NCBI GenBank assembly: GCA_041655765.1
Contig: JBBAEU010000012.1
Coordinates: forward strand, 19,970-83,969
DNA length: 64,000 nucleotides
Source: Brumimicrobium sp041655765
GTDB lineage: Bacteria > Bacteroidota > Bacteroidia > Flavobacteriales_D > Crocinitomicaceae
Direction of reading: 5' to 3'
Below, one piece after another: positions 52,447 through 61,600 of the stretch. Under the pieces are notes generated by a model. The model made no database searches and was not told the DNA's origin. It worked only from the letters and a program-made list of their open reading frames with translations. The first letter of the stretch is position 1; the number at the start of each line of letters is the position of its first letter. The translations under genes and the position numbers were made by a program.

Positions 52447-53253
52447 TTAAAATAAAACAGAAACTTTCAACATTAAAAGTCCTTGTTTAAGTTTGGATGC
52501 ATAATAATCATACGAATTGTCAGAATTTATATGGTATAACGAACGAGCATTTTCTCCTTTTCTATACATTTGAGTAAAACCATAAAAATAACCTAATTCT
52601 GCCACAAGCGTAGTTGAACCAGTAATGTTATACTCTGCTCCTCCAGTAATCCCAATAGAACCCCTATAAAAATTCATCAATCCTTTAGAAGACATTTTCT
52701 CTTTTGTAGAAGCTGACTGTTCTATAGGATTTCCTGCTGGATTAACTTCAAAACCTGTATCAGTTGTACGAGTCATTAGTCCAAAACTGTTTCTAACTCC
52801 AAATCTTCCGAAATAACGGAAATAACCCAAAAAGTTTGTTTGGAACTTTAACATTACAGGAAGTGTTACGTAAATATTACTATGTTTTCTGTCTTCCAAT
52901 AAAAAATGACCTGCATTAGAAGAAATATCATCCTTATATCGTAAAATTTCTTTATCGTCGTAAGCATAATATACGGCTGGTTGGCCATCAATCTTATAGC
53001 TCGTCTTGAAATTATCAAACTCAAATTCTAATCCAGTAGTTAAACCAACATTATTTGAAAAATTCCAATCCAATAACATTCCCGCCATAAAGTCACCACC
53101 TACCTTCGCTTCCATTGATTCAGTTCGTGAATCATTAAAATTTAACGCCCCTCCAATGGTCAAACCTGCTAAGATTGTTTTGTCAGCAGCTTCTTGTCCA
53201 AAAGATGTTATTATCAATCCAACTGTAATTACTAAAGTTAATATTTTTTTCAT
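52447..53253 (-). CDS. outer-membrane beta-barrel protein (unknown role)
   Basis: 268 residues with a signal peptide (TLVITVGLIITSFGQE). The mature part is a predicted 8-10-stranded PorT-like/OmpW-like barrel with strands such as GLTIGGALNFNDSR, ATLPVMLKFQTN-type (YVTLPVMLKFQTNF) and GITGGAEYNITGS. The final residues are LLMLKVSVLF, an aromatic-ending terminal strand. Divergent from gldB (62 bp apart), upstream of nadE. Function unknown. Confidence 0.6.
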   Translation of the reverse strand: MKKILTLVITVGLIITSFGQEAADKTILAGLTIGGALNFNDSRTESMEAKVGGDFMAGMLLDWNFSNNVGLTTGLEFEFDNFKTSYKIDGQPAVYYAYDDKEILRYKDDISSNAGHFLLEDRKHSNIYVTLPVMLKFQTNFLGYFRYFGRFGVRNSFGLMTRTTDTGFEVNPAGNPIEQSASTKEKMSSKGLMNFYRGSIGITGGAEYNITGSTTLVAELGYFYGFTQMYRKGENARSLYHINSDNSYDYYASKLKQGLLMLKVSVLF

Positions 53254-53315
53254 ACTTTTGATTTTTTCTTTTAAAAAAACATTATTCTATTCACTTGCAA
53301 AAGTAAAAATAATTC

Positions 53316-54314
53316 ATGAAGATAAGAACTCATTTTTACATATTTGCTATTATGGCTACATTATTCGTCAGTTGTAACAGCAATCCCTTGGATATTAAAC
53401 TAGAAAACCCTCCTGTAAACTACGATTTTATTAATGTCGATAAGCTCTTGAATAATGAGTCTGAAGATGAAACAAAAAAGAATTTAAAATATTTAACCAA
53501 TAAACTCGGTGATTTACTACTTTATGAATTGAGTAATAACGTTCAAAAAAATGTTACCGATAGCTCATTCCAAATTATACACGACTTCTATCAATCTGAA
53601 TATATCCAAGAACTTGAAAGAGAAAAAGCATCTATCGATTTGACTGAGCAAGAAAGTAAAATCAACAAAGGTTTTCAATATTTAAGTCAACACTTTGGGG
53701 ACTCAATATTACCAGACCAGATTTTTTATATAAATAAATTATTCAGTCAAATAAGCTGTTCAGATAGTCAGATAGCCATTGGGCTCGAAAGTTACATCTC
53801 TCCAGAAACTGAAATTATTAAATCTATTCCAAGCTCTGAATTTTATCAATGGCAACGCAATCGAATGCAACTGAAATATTTATCAAGGGATGTACTTCTG
53901 GCATGGGTTCAAGTTCATTTATTTCATGAAATTGACGGTAAATTAGCCGAGCATTTTATTCAAGCTGGAAAAATTCTTTATGTGTTGAATGCTTGCTTCC
54001 CCAAAGAAACAGAATCTTATGTTTTAAGATATTCAGAGGAAGCGTTTGATTGGGCTACAAAAAACGAATCCATTGTTTGGGAATATATTGTTTCACAACA
54101 GATTTTATTTTCGTCGGATGTTACAACTAGGGTTAACTTTTTAAATGAGGGACCAACAACTGTAGGGTTATCTCAAGATTCACCTGATAGAATGGGACAG
54201 TTTATTGGCTATAAAATCGTAAAAGGATTTATGAACAAAAACAAATCCTTATCTTTGCAAGAATTATTAGATACAGAATACAATAATATTTTACAAACTT
54301 ATAAAATTGATTAA
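53316..54314 (+). CDS. gldB: gliding-motility lipoprotein GldB
   Basis: 332 residues with a lipoprotein signal (MATLFVSCNSN, Cys near 20). GldB features include FIHDFYQSEYIQEL-like and YLSRDVLLAWVQVHLFHEIDG; late conserved FLNEGPTTVGLSQDSPDRMG and IGYKIVKGFMNKN. GldB is required for gliding and T9SS function in Flavobacterium, with an unknown mechanism. gldC begins 2 bp after it. Its neighbour nadE is divergent across the barrel gene. Confidence 0.92.
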   Translation: MKIRTHFYIFAIMATLFVSCNSNPLDIKLENPPVNYDFINVDKLLNNESEDETKKNLKYLTNKLGDLLLYELSNNVQKNVTDSSFQIIHDFYQSEYIQELEREKASIDLTEQESKINKGFQYLSQHFGDSILPDQIFYINKLFSQISCSDSQIAIGLESYISPETEIIKSIPSSEFYQWQRNRMQLKYLSRDVLLAWVQVHLFHEIDGKLAEHFIQAGKILYVLNACFPKETESYVLRYSEEAFDWATKNESIVWEYIVSQQILFSSDVTTRVNFLNEGPTTVGLSQDSPDRMGQFIGYKIVKGFMNKNKSLSLQELLDTEYNNILQTYKID

Positions 54315-54316
54315 TT

Positions 54317-54658
54317 ATGGCAGATAAAAAATCAGATATCATCATAAACGTTCTCACCAATGAGAACAATGTTCCAATATCTATGAAATGGTCGGCTGAA
54401 GACGGTGGAATTAAAGACTCAGAAACACAAGCGGTTTTCCTTTCTCTTTGGGATTCTAAAGAAGAGTCAGCTATGAAAATCGACCTTTGGACACCTGAGA
54501 TGACTGTTGATGAAATGAAAGTATTTTTTCACCAAACGCTTCTTACAATGGCCGATTCTTTTGAAAGAGCAACTGGAGAAGTAAATATTGTAGAAGATTT
54601 AAGAGATTATTGCTACCATTTTGCAGAAAAAATGGAAATTATGCCAGAGGATGATTAA
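54317..54658 (+). CDS. gldC: gliding-motility protein GldC
   Basis: 113 residues, soluble, no signal. IIINVLTNENNVPISMKWSAEDGG, quoted in part as NNVPISMKWSAEDG, and AVFLSLWDSKEESAMKIDLW followed by FFHQTLLTMADSFERAT match GldC. Loss of GldC reduces gliding in Flavobacterium johnsoniae. Two bases separate it from gldB, a coupled pair. Confidence 0.93.
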   Translation: MADKKSDIIINVLTNENNVPISMKWSAEDGGIKDSETQAVFLSLWDSKEESAMKIDLWTPEMTVDEMKVFFHQTLLTMADSFERATGEVNIVEDLRDYCYHFAEKMEIMPEDD

Positions 54659-54705
54659 AAGAATTGTGAGGCACGAGCAATTTGTACTGAAGAATGACAA
54701 AAAAT

Positions 54706-55146
54706 CTATTTATTTTTCAAAAATTCAAATGCCTTTTCAGCAGGATAAGCATTGAAAATACCACTTGCTTTTGCCACCAAAACATCATCTTGATTCGTGA
54801 CCGTAGCTTCTACATAAATCAAACGTTTTCCAGCAGATAAAACCTCTCCTTTTGACGTTAGAGTATCTCCTAATACGACTGGTTTTAGGTAATTTACACG
54901 TAAATCCACCGTGCTTACAACACGATTTGTTTTCCCTGCAATGGTTAATGCTGCAACACCCATGGTGCCGTCAATTACCCCAGCCACTACTCCACCGTGT
55001 GCTGCAATCGGCGTTGCCAAATGTTTTTCTTGTATCTCAATTGTGTAAATCGCTTCGCCATCTTTTGGAATTTCCAATTTCATATCTAAAAACTTCCCAT
55101 AGTTGTTAGAAGCTTTATATAATTCCAACACTTTATCGTCAATCAT
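54706..55146 (-). CDS. PaaI-type hotdog-fold acyl-CoA thioesterase
   Basis: 146 residues making a single hotdog domain. ATPIAAHGGVVAGVIDGTMG contains the HGG-x(4)-D active-site pattern of PaaI/DUF4442 thioesterases; NYLKPVVLGDTLTSKGEVL is also typical. The substrate, probably an acyl-CoA, is unknown. Transcribed divergently from the repeat-protein gene. Confidence 0.88.
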   Translation of the reverse strand: MIDDKVLELYKASNNYGKFLDMKLEIPKDGEAIYTIEIQEKHLATPIAAHGGVVAGVIDGTMGVAALTIAGKTNRVVSTVDLRVNYLKPVVLGDTLTSKGEVLSAGKRLIYVEATVTNQDDVLVAKASGIFNAYPAEKAFEFLKNK

Positions 55147-55201
55147 TTTACTTTTTTCTACAATATTAAGGCTTTTCTATAAATTAAAGAAGATAAAAGC
55201 T

Positions 55202-55209
55202 TAACTTTG
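55202..55209 (+). promoter_or_regulatory. -7 box upstream of the repeat-protein gene
   Basis: TAACTTTG matches TAnnTTTG, 20 nt before the ATG at 55230. No TTTG at -33. Confidence 0.45.
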
Positions 55210-55229
55210 AGATTGAAATAAATCAAATT

Positions 55230-55730
55230 ATGGGTTTTTTTGATCGATTTAAGAAAAAAAGAAAAGTAAGGGTACCACGTGAAGGATTTAACAAGCCATT
55301 AACTTTCACGCCACAACCCTTTGATTATCATCCAAAAATCATCTTAGCGTGGGCAAAAGCAATTGAGGGTAACGAAGAATTACTCGATTATCTTTGGGAG
55401 CAGGGCTATCATGAACTGGTTATGACAAAGTATGCCATTTTCCTAAAAGATAAAGCCAGAGATTGGTTAATGGAAAATAATTATCCTCATTTTATGGCAT
55501 TGATTCACGCTGCCGAAGGAAACAAGGAGGCACTTAATTGGTTGGCTAAAAATAAATTCTTCCTCTTTTATAATATGGCATTAGCAATTGAAGGAGAAAA
55601 TAAAGGATTTGTATGGATAAATAAAAATAGTACCCGTGAAATATTTATGCTTACCAAAGTGATTAAATCTGTGAAAGATGAAATTGAACACGAGCATAAT
55701 GAACTTCACAAAAGGTCGAGATACACATAG
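55230..55730 (+). CDS. small protein with degenerate 'AxEGNxExLxWL' repeats, unknown function
   Basis: 166 residues, soluble, with a basic N-terminus (FFDRFKKKRKVRVPREG). It contains three degenerate units of 30-55 residue spacing: AWAKAIEGNEELLDYLWEQG, ALIHAAEGNKEALNWLAKNK and ALAIEGENKGFVWINKNS. The pattern resembles alpha-helical repeats. I do not recognise a named family. It ends 10 bp before the Sua5/YrdC gene, so the two are likely cotranscribed. Confidence 0.6.
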   Translation: MGFFDRFKKKRKVRVPREGFNKPLTFTPQPFDYHPKIILAWAKAIEGNEELLDYLWEQGYHELVMTKYAIFLKDKARDWLMENNYPHFMALIHAAEGNKEALNWLAKNKFFLFYNMALAIEGENKGFVWINKNSTREIFMLTKVIKSVKDEIEHEHNELHKRSRYT

Positions 55731-55740
55731 TTACTATATC

Positions 55741-56304
55741 ATGGGAGAATTAATCGACATCAAAAGAGCGAGAGAAGAATTGCGAAATGGTAAAATAATT
55801 TTATATCCAACCGATACTGTTTGGGGAATTGGATGTGACATCAACAACGAAGAAGCGGTTCAACGAATTTTTGAAATCAAAAACAGACCAAATAAAAAGT
55901 CTTTTATCCTTCTTGTGGATAGCGTTGCGATGTTAGAGAGGTATATCGGACAAATTGAAAATGTAACGTACGATCTAATCGATATTGCTGTTAAGCCACT
56001 CACCATTATCTATGATAATCCAATCAATATTCCAGCCTATCTTCTTGCTGAAGACGGTTCAATTGGCATTCGGGTAACAAAAGACTTGAACTGTAAAAAA
56101 ATGATTCAGGCAATTCGACGACCAATAGTTTCTACAAGTGCAAACCTTTCTGAACATCCAACACCAAAAAAATTTTCTGAAATCCATCTTAAAATAAAAA
56201 ATAATGTGGATTTTATTCTGAACGACCGACTGAATGAGAAAATGACAACTCCATCATCTATTATTAAAATTGGAAAAGGAGGCACAGTTAAAGTTATTCG
56301 ATAA
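55741..56304 (+). CDS. threonylcarbamoyl-AMP synthase (Sua5/YciO/YrdC/TsaC type)
   Basis: 187 residues from ATG at 55741; an upstream in-frame ATG at 55678 would overlap the previous gene and adds no conserved sequence. IILYPTDTVWGIGCDI, IFEIKNRPNKKSFILLV (KxR-type site), SIGIRVTKD and IVSTSANLSEHPTP are family hallmarks. The enzyme makes threonylcarbamoyl-AMP for t6A37 of tRNA. It has the short YrdC domain only, without the Sua5 C-terminal extension. Confidence 0.9.
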   Translation: MGELIDIKRAREELRNGKIILYPTDTVWGIGCDINNEEAVQRIFEIKNRPNKKSFILLVDSVAMLERYIGQIENVTYDLIDIAVKPLTIIYDNPINIPAYLLAEDGSIGIRVTKDLNCKKMIQAIRRPIVSTSANLSEHPTPKKFSEIHLKIKNNVDFILNDRLNEKMTTPSSIIKIGKGGTVKVIR

Positions 56305-56325
56305 CCATTTATTCATGAATTTATA

Positions 56326-56357
56326 TTGATTCATATAGGGAAAATTCTTTACCTTTG
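56326..56357 (+). promoter_or_regulatory. full promoter of glyS
   Basis: TTG (56326-56328), 21 nt, then TACCTTTG (56350-56357) match the Bacteroidetes consensus. The ATG at 56363 begins 5 nt after the -7 box. Confidence 0.6.
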
Positions 56358-56362
56358 CAGCT

Positions 56363-57898
56363 ATGAAAAATAATGAGGACAAATTAAAACAAGTGATTTC
56401 CCATGCGAAAGAGTATGGATTTGTTTTTCCATCTTCAGAAATTTATGATGGACTTTCAGCAACTTACGATTACGGACAGTTAGGTTCGGAAATTAAAAAG
56501 AATCTAAAGAATTATTGGTGGACGGCAATGGTGCAAATGCACGAAGACATTGTAGGTATTGATGCTGCAATCTTTATGCACCCACTAACTTGGAAAGCAT
56601 CTGGTCATATTGATGCGTTTAATGACCCATTAATCGACAATAAAGATTCTAAAAAACGTTACCGTGCCGATGTTTTGGTAGAAGAATATATTGAAAAATA
56701 TCATAAGAAAATTGCCAAAGAAGTTGAAAAAGCAGAAAAGCGTTTTGGGGAAAGTTTTGACAAAGAACAATTCCTTGCCACTAACCCGAATGTTCTTAGA
56801 AACCAAGAGAAAATTGACGAGTTAGAAAGTCGGTTAGAAAAAATATTTGCAGAAAACAATCTTGAAGCTCTAAGGGATTTAATCATAGAATTAGAAATTG
56901 TTTGTCCTATTTCTGGAACGTCTAATTGGACAGAAGTGCGACAATTTAACTTGATGTTTAAAACTGAATTGGGTTCCGTAGCTGGAGATGCATCTTCCAT
57001 TTATCTTCGCCCAGAAACAGCACAAGGAATTTTTGTAAACTATTTAAATGTACAGAAGACAGGGCGTATGAAAATTCCTTTTGGAATTGCACAAATTGGG
57101 AAAGCTTTTAGAAATGAAATTGTTGCAAGACAATTTGTTTTTAGAATGCGAGAATTCGAACAAATGGAAATGCAATTTTTTGTTCGTCCGGGAGAAGAAA
57201 TGCAATGGTATGAACATTGGAAAAATAAACGCTACAAATGGCACAAAGTACTTGGGTTAGGCGAAGAAAATTATCGCTTCCACGACCATGTAAATCTTGC
57301 CCACTACGCCAATGCAGCAACTGATATTGAATTTAATTTCCCTATGGGATTCAAAGAATTAGAGGGAATACATTCAAGAACCGACTATGATTTAAAGCAA
57401 CACGCTACATTATCTGGAAAGAATATTCAATATTATGATCCAGAAACACAAGAAAAATATATTCCTTACGTTATTGAAACATCCGTTGGTTTAGATAGAT
57501 TATTCTTAGCTGTTTTCAGTGCTGCGCTAAAAAATGAATCACTAAAAGATGGTTCTGAAAGAGTTGTTTTGGCTTTACCTCCTGCTATTGCCCCATACAA
57601 AGTTGCGGTTTTACCTCTAACAAAAAAAGATGGATTACCAGAAAAAGCAAGGGAAATCATCGATGAATTAAAATTTGATTTCAACTGCCAATATGATGAA
57701 AAAGATTCAATCGGTAAAAGATATAGACGACAAGATGCGATTGGAACACCTTTTCACGTTACAGTTGACCACCAGACATTAGAAGATAACACTGTAACAG
57801 TACGTGACAGAGATACAATGGAACAAATCCGCATAAATATTTCAGAATTGCGAGGAATGATTGATGAGAAAGTCAGTTTAAGAAAGTTGTTGTCGTAG
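56363..57898 (+). CDS. glyS: glycyl-tRNA synthetase (alpha2 type)
   Basis: 511 residues of the homodimeric class II enzyme. Motifs are GFVFPSSEIYDGLSATYDYG, SGHIDAFNDPLID, IYLRPETAQGIFVNY (motif 2 region), FGIAQIGKAFRNEI and VIETSVGLDRLFLAV (motif 3), with an anticodon-binding domain from about residue 410. Single gene after a full promoter, with an extremely short predicted leader. Confidence 0.96.
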   Translation: MKNNEDKLKQVISHAKEYGFVFPSSEIYDGLSATYDYGQLGSEIKKNLKNYWWTAMVQMHEDIVGIDAAIFMHPLTWKASGHIDAFNDPLIDNKDSKKRYRADVLVEEYIEKYHKKIAKEVEKAEKRFGESFDKEQFLATNPNVLRNQEKIDELESRLEKIFAENNLEALRDLIIELEIVCPISGTSNWTEVRQFNLMFKTELGSVAGDASSIYLRPETAQGIFVNYLNVQKTGRMKIPFGIAQIGKAFRNEIVARQFVFRMREFEQMEMQFFVRPGEEMQWYEHWKNKRYKWHKVLGLGEENYRFHDHVNLAHYANAATDIEFNFPMGFKELEGIHSRTDYDLKQHATLSGKNIQYYDPETQEKYIPYVIETSVGLDRLFLAVFSAALKNESLKDGSERVVLALPPAIAPYKVAVLPLTKKDGLPEKAREIIDELKFDFNCQYDEKDSIGKRYRRQDAIGTPFHVTVDHQTLEDNTVTVRDRDTMEQIRINISELRGMIDEKVSLRKLLS

Positions 57899-58101
57899 AT
57901 ATACCCAAAAATTGAAAAAACAAACAGTTCCCTTTTTATTGTAATCGGTAATGATGCCAATTTAGAGGGGCTGAATCAATTGACAAAATACTAATTTGGA
58001 GTATTAGTTGACTCAAACATAAACTTCCAATTGTAGTATCTTCTTTTTATTCTATTAATGTGTTCCTGAAGTTGCTTTCTTTGGGTTTCAAATAACTAAT
58101 G

Positions 58102-58380
58102 TTAATTTTTTCTTTTGATTTTATCAAAAATTATTGAACCACCTCCATTAAAGAATGTCATAGATTTTAAGTTTAGGAAAAGTGAAACATCTAATACTCC
58201 TTTTATATTGAATACTCCTTTTATATTGAATTAATAATCGTCATCATCCCAAAAAGGACAAATTTTCATATAAATACCGCTTCCTCCATCCTTATGAATT
58301 TCAATAATTATCGGTAAAAGTACTGTCAAAATTTCTATTTTATTCAAAAATAAGTTAATTCTTAACGTGCTCTTTTGATG
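58102..58380 (-). pseudogene. decayed coding frame or pair of small ORFs with in-frame stop
   Basis: The minus-strand frame is open from 58380 to 58102 except for one TAA at 58231-58233. Before the stop it reads ...DGGSGIYMKICPFWDDDDY, after it FNIKGVFNIKGVLDVSLFLN and GGGSIIFDKIKRKN, then TAA at 58102. No ATG begins it; a TTG at 58347 would start a 38-residue peptide. The 18-bp duplication inside keeps frame. It may be the remnant of a longer gene; no homolog is recognised. Confidence 0.3.
58193..58228. repeat. 18-bp tandem duplication
   Basis: AATACTCCTTTTATATTG occurs twice head to tail (58193-58210 and 58211-58228) without mismatch. In the minus-strand frame it encodes two copies of a six-residue unit (FNIKGV). 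Confidence 0.85.
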
Positions 58381-58495
58381 TCAATTAATTATTAGTTGCA
58401 TAATAAAACCTTGTGTATTTTCTAACGACCAACACCTGAATATTCTTAATAATTGCAACTAAATATTTACAATAATCTTAATTTGAACGGACTTC

Positions 58496-58527
58496 TTTGT
58501 TGTTGAACGGAATAATGTTTATATTTG
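58496..58527 (+). promoter_or_regulatory. full promoter of the adhesin gene
   Basis: TTTG (58496-58499), 20-nt spacer and TATATTTG (58520-58527) match the Bacteroidetes consensus. The ATG is 75 nt further, so the leader is long. Confidence 0.65.
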
Positions 58528-58602
58528 CGATTAAAAGTTTTGCTATTTTTTCGAATATTCGATGATTTGCTTAACAATATTTAATAATTAAAAAGTTAGT
58601 TT

Positions 58603-61600
58603 ATGAAAACATTTTACTTTAATTTTAATGTAGTTCGAACATCTTTGTTTGGACTGCTTATGTTCTGTTTCGGAACATTGACTTTCGGACAGATTTCAAC
58701 CTTTCCCTATTCGGAAGGGTTTGAAGGCGGAAATATTCCCGCAGGATGGACACAAGAATATGAGTCAGGAACAGTGGACTGGCAGATAGTTGCAGCTAAT
58801 GGAAGTGGAAACGTATCACCGCGAACAGGTACTGGGATGGCGGAGTTTAGAACCGGGACAAGCGGTAACTCAACAAAGTTAGTCACTCCACAATTGGATA
58901 TCACCTCTTTAGCAAATCCAGAATTGAGTTTCTATTTTGCGAATGAAAATTGGTTTGGAGATATTGATGAGTTAAGAGTGTATTATAAAGCTTCTGCAAC
59001 AGATAGTTGGACACAAATTGGTCAAAGCTATACTACTGAACATGCTTCATGGACAGAAGTTTCTTTAAACTTACCCGATGCATCAGCAGATTACTACATT
59101 GCTTTTGAAGGAACCTCCAATTGGGCACATGGTCTAGATATCGATGATGTTGAGGTTAGGGAAGGTCCAACTTGTCCACAACCTTCAGCTTTAGCTCAAA
59201 CTGCTATTACCACTTCAAGTGTTGATGTGAACTGGACAGAAAATGGTTCTGCAACAACATGGAATGTGGAAGTTGGTCCAACAGGATTTACTCCAGGAAC
59301 ATCAACTGAGGTTGTTGCTGATAATGGGAATACTACGCAAGCATCATCTCTATCTGGTCTTTCTGGTAATACATCTTATGATATTTACGTACAAGCAGAT
59401 TGTGGTCCTGGTGACCAAAGCTTTTGGGAAGGCCCTTTGACTATAACGACTCCACCAGCAGCTCAAATTCCAGTTTCTACTTTCCCTTGGAATGAAGATT
59501 TTGAAACAGGTGGTTCAGAATGGACTATTCTTAATGGATCACAAACTAATCAATGGTTTGTAGGTTCTGCTATAAATAATGGTGGTTCTAACGCTATGTA
59601 TGTTACAAATGATGGTGGAGCAACTTATGCTTATACCAACAACAGTACTTCTAGATCATTTGCTTACCGTGACATTACAATGCCTGCTACTTATCTAGAA
59701 GCAAAATTGTCATTTGATTGGCAAGCTGATGCAGAAACATCATTTGACAATTTAATTGTATGGGCACTTCCTATAGATTCTATTCCAGCACCTGGAACTG
59801 CATTGAGTGCTTCTGGGACTGCTCCAACTGGAGTTATTAACTTAACTGGTAATTTAAGTGAGAATGTACCTTTCCAAAACGAATCATTTTCAATTCCTGA
59901 TGAATATGCTGGAGAAACATTTCGTTTAGTTTTTCAATGGAAAAATGATGGTTCTTTTGGACAACAACCTCCAGCAGCTGTAGATAATATCTCTATTCAA
60001 ACATTTAACTGTAATGCTCCATACGACTTGGCTTCTTCTGACGAAGGTAAGTTTGGTGCAACTGTTTCTTGGAATGATTCAATTTCAGCACCAAGCTTTA
60101 ATGTTGAATATGGTCCTGCTGGATTTACTCCAGGAACTGGAACAACAGTTAATGTAGCTGATACATTCGCTGTTCTAACAGGATTGATTTCTGATCAAGA
60201 TTATGATTATTATGTTTCTGGAGAATGTTCAGATGCAACGTTTTCTTCTCAAGTAAAAGGTAGCTTCACAACGCTTGTAGCTTGTGCTGTACCTACCTCA
60301 TTTGCGCTTGTAGAAAAGACAGAAAGTAGTGTTGAATTAACATGGATGGTTCCAGTTGGTGGAGCTTCAACTTTCACTGTTGAATATGGTCCTGCTGGAT
60401 TTGCTTTAGGTACTGGTATAACAGTTACTGCTCCTCCAACAGTAATTACAGGTTTAGATTCTGATACAGAATATGACTTTTATGTAATTGCTGAATGTGG
60501 TGGAACAGATGGTCCAAGTCAACCTGCTGGTCCTGTAACGGTTACAACAGACATTGCTTGTGAGCAACCTACGAATATTGTAGTTTCAGATATTGAATCA
60601 AACTCTGTTGTAATAACATGGGATGGTCACTCTGCAACAAACTGGGTAATTGAATACGATACCTTAGGATTTACTCAAGGTTCAAGCGTAAACGCAGAGG
60701 TGAATACATCTACTATTCCGCACACTTTAACTGGTTTAGATCCAGCAGCAACATACAGTATTTATGTATGGGCTGATTGTGGAGTTGGTGGTACATCACT
60801 AATTTCTGGTCCTGTTTCATTTACAACACTACCACCATGTGCTGCGCCAACTAACTTAACGGTTAGTGATATTGGTGCAGATACAGCAGTTGTTGCATGG
60901 GATGCAAACGGTACTACAAACTGGGTAATCGAATTCGATACTTTAGGATTTACACCTGGAAACGGAAACTCTACAATTGAAAATACAACAGATAATCCAT
61001 TTACATTGACAGGGTTGTCTCCTGAACAAACGTATGATGTTTATGTTTGGGCTGATTGTGGAACTGATGGTCTTTCAGATACATTAGGTCCGATCAACTT
61101 TACAACGCAACCAGTTTGTCCTGCACCAACTAACTTAACGGTTAGTGATATCGGAGCAGATACAGCAGTTGTTGCATGGGATGCACACGGTACTACAAAC
61201 TGGGTAATCGAATTCGATACTTTAGGATTTACACCTGGAAACGGAACGTCTACAATTGAAAATACAACAGATAATCCATTTACATTGACAGGGTTGTCTC
61301 CTGAACAAACGTATGATGTTTATGTTTGGGCTGATTGTGGAACTGATGGTCTTTCAGATACATTAGGACCTATCAACTTTACCACACAACCAACATGTTT
61401 AGCACCAACTGGATTGATGGCAACAGTTAATTCATCAACTACTGCTGATTTAGGTTGGACTGAAAATGGTTCAGCAACTGAATGGCAAGTTCAATATGGT
61501 CCAGCTGGATTTACTCTAGGATCTGGAAATATTGAAAGTGCTACGGCTAACCCACATCCTATAACAGGATTGACAGGAAATACAGATTATGGATTCTACG

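Larger units (their letters stand above)
57899..58602. other. 704-bp intergenic region between glyS and the adhesin
   Basis: Contains a small hairpin (ACTAAT...ATTAGT, 57990-58008), a decayed-looking minus-strand frame (58102-58380), an 18-bp tandem duplication (58193-58228), a palindrome GTTAA-TTC-TTAAC (58354-58366), and the adhesin promoter (58496-58527). No tRNA or other RNA gene seen. Confidence 0.5.

Noticed and set aside
54852..55109. Plus-strand 85-codon open frame opposite the thioesterase gene.
   Set aside because: It is antisense to a well-supported PaaI-type gene and has a Leu/His/Ser-rich low-complexity translation without motifs.
58354..58383. Integron attC-like site in the adhesin upstream region.
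   Set aside because: The palindrome GTTAA-TTC-TTAAC and nearby GTTAG sequences do not meet the attC core pattern (RYYYAAC...GTTRRRY) at both ends, and no integrase gene is in view.
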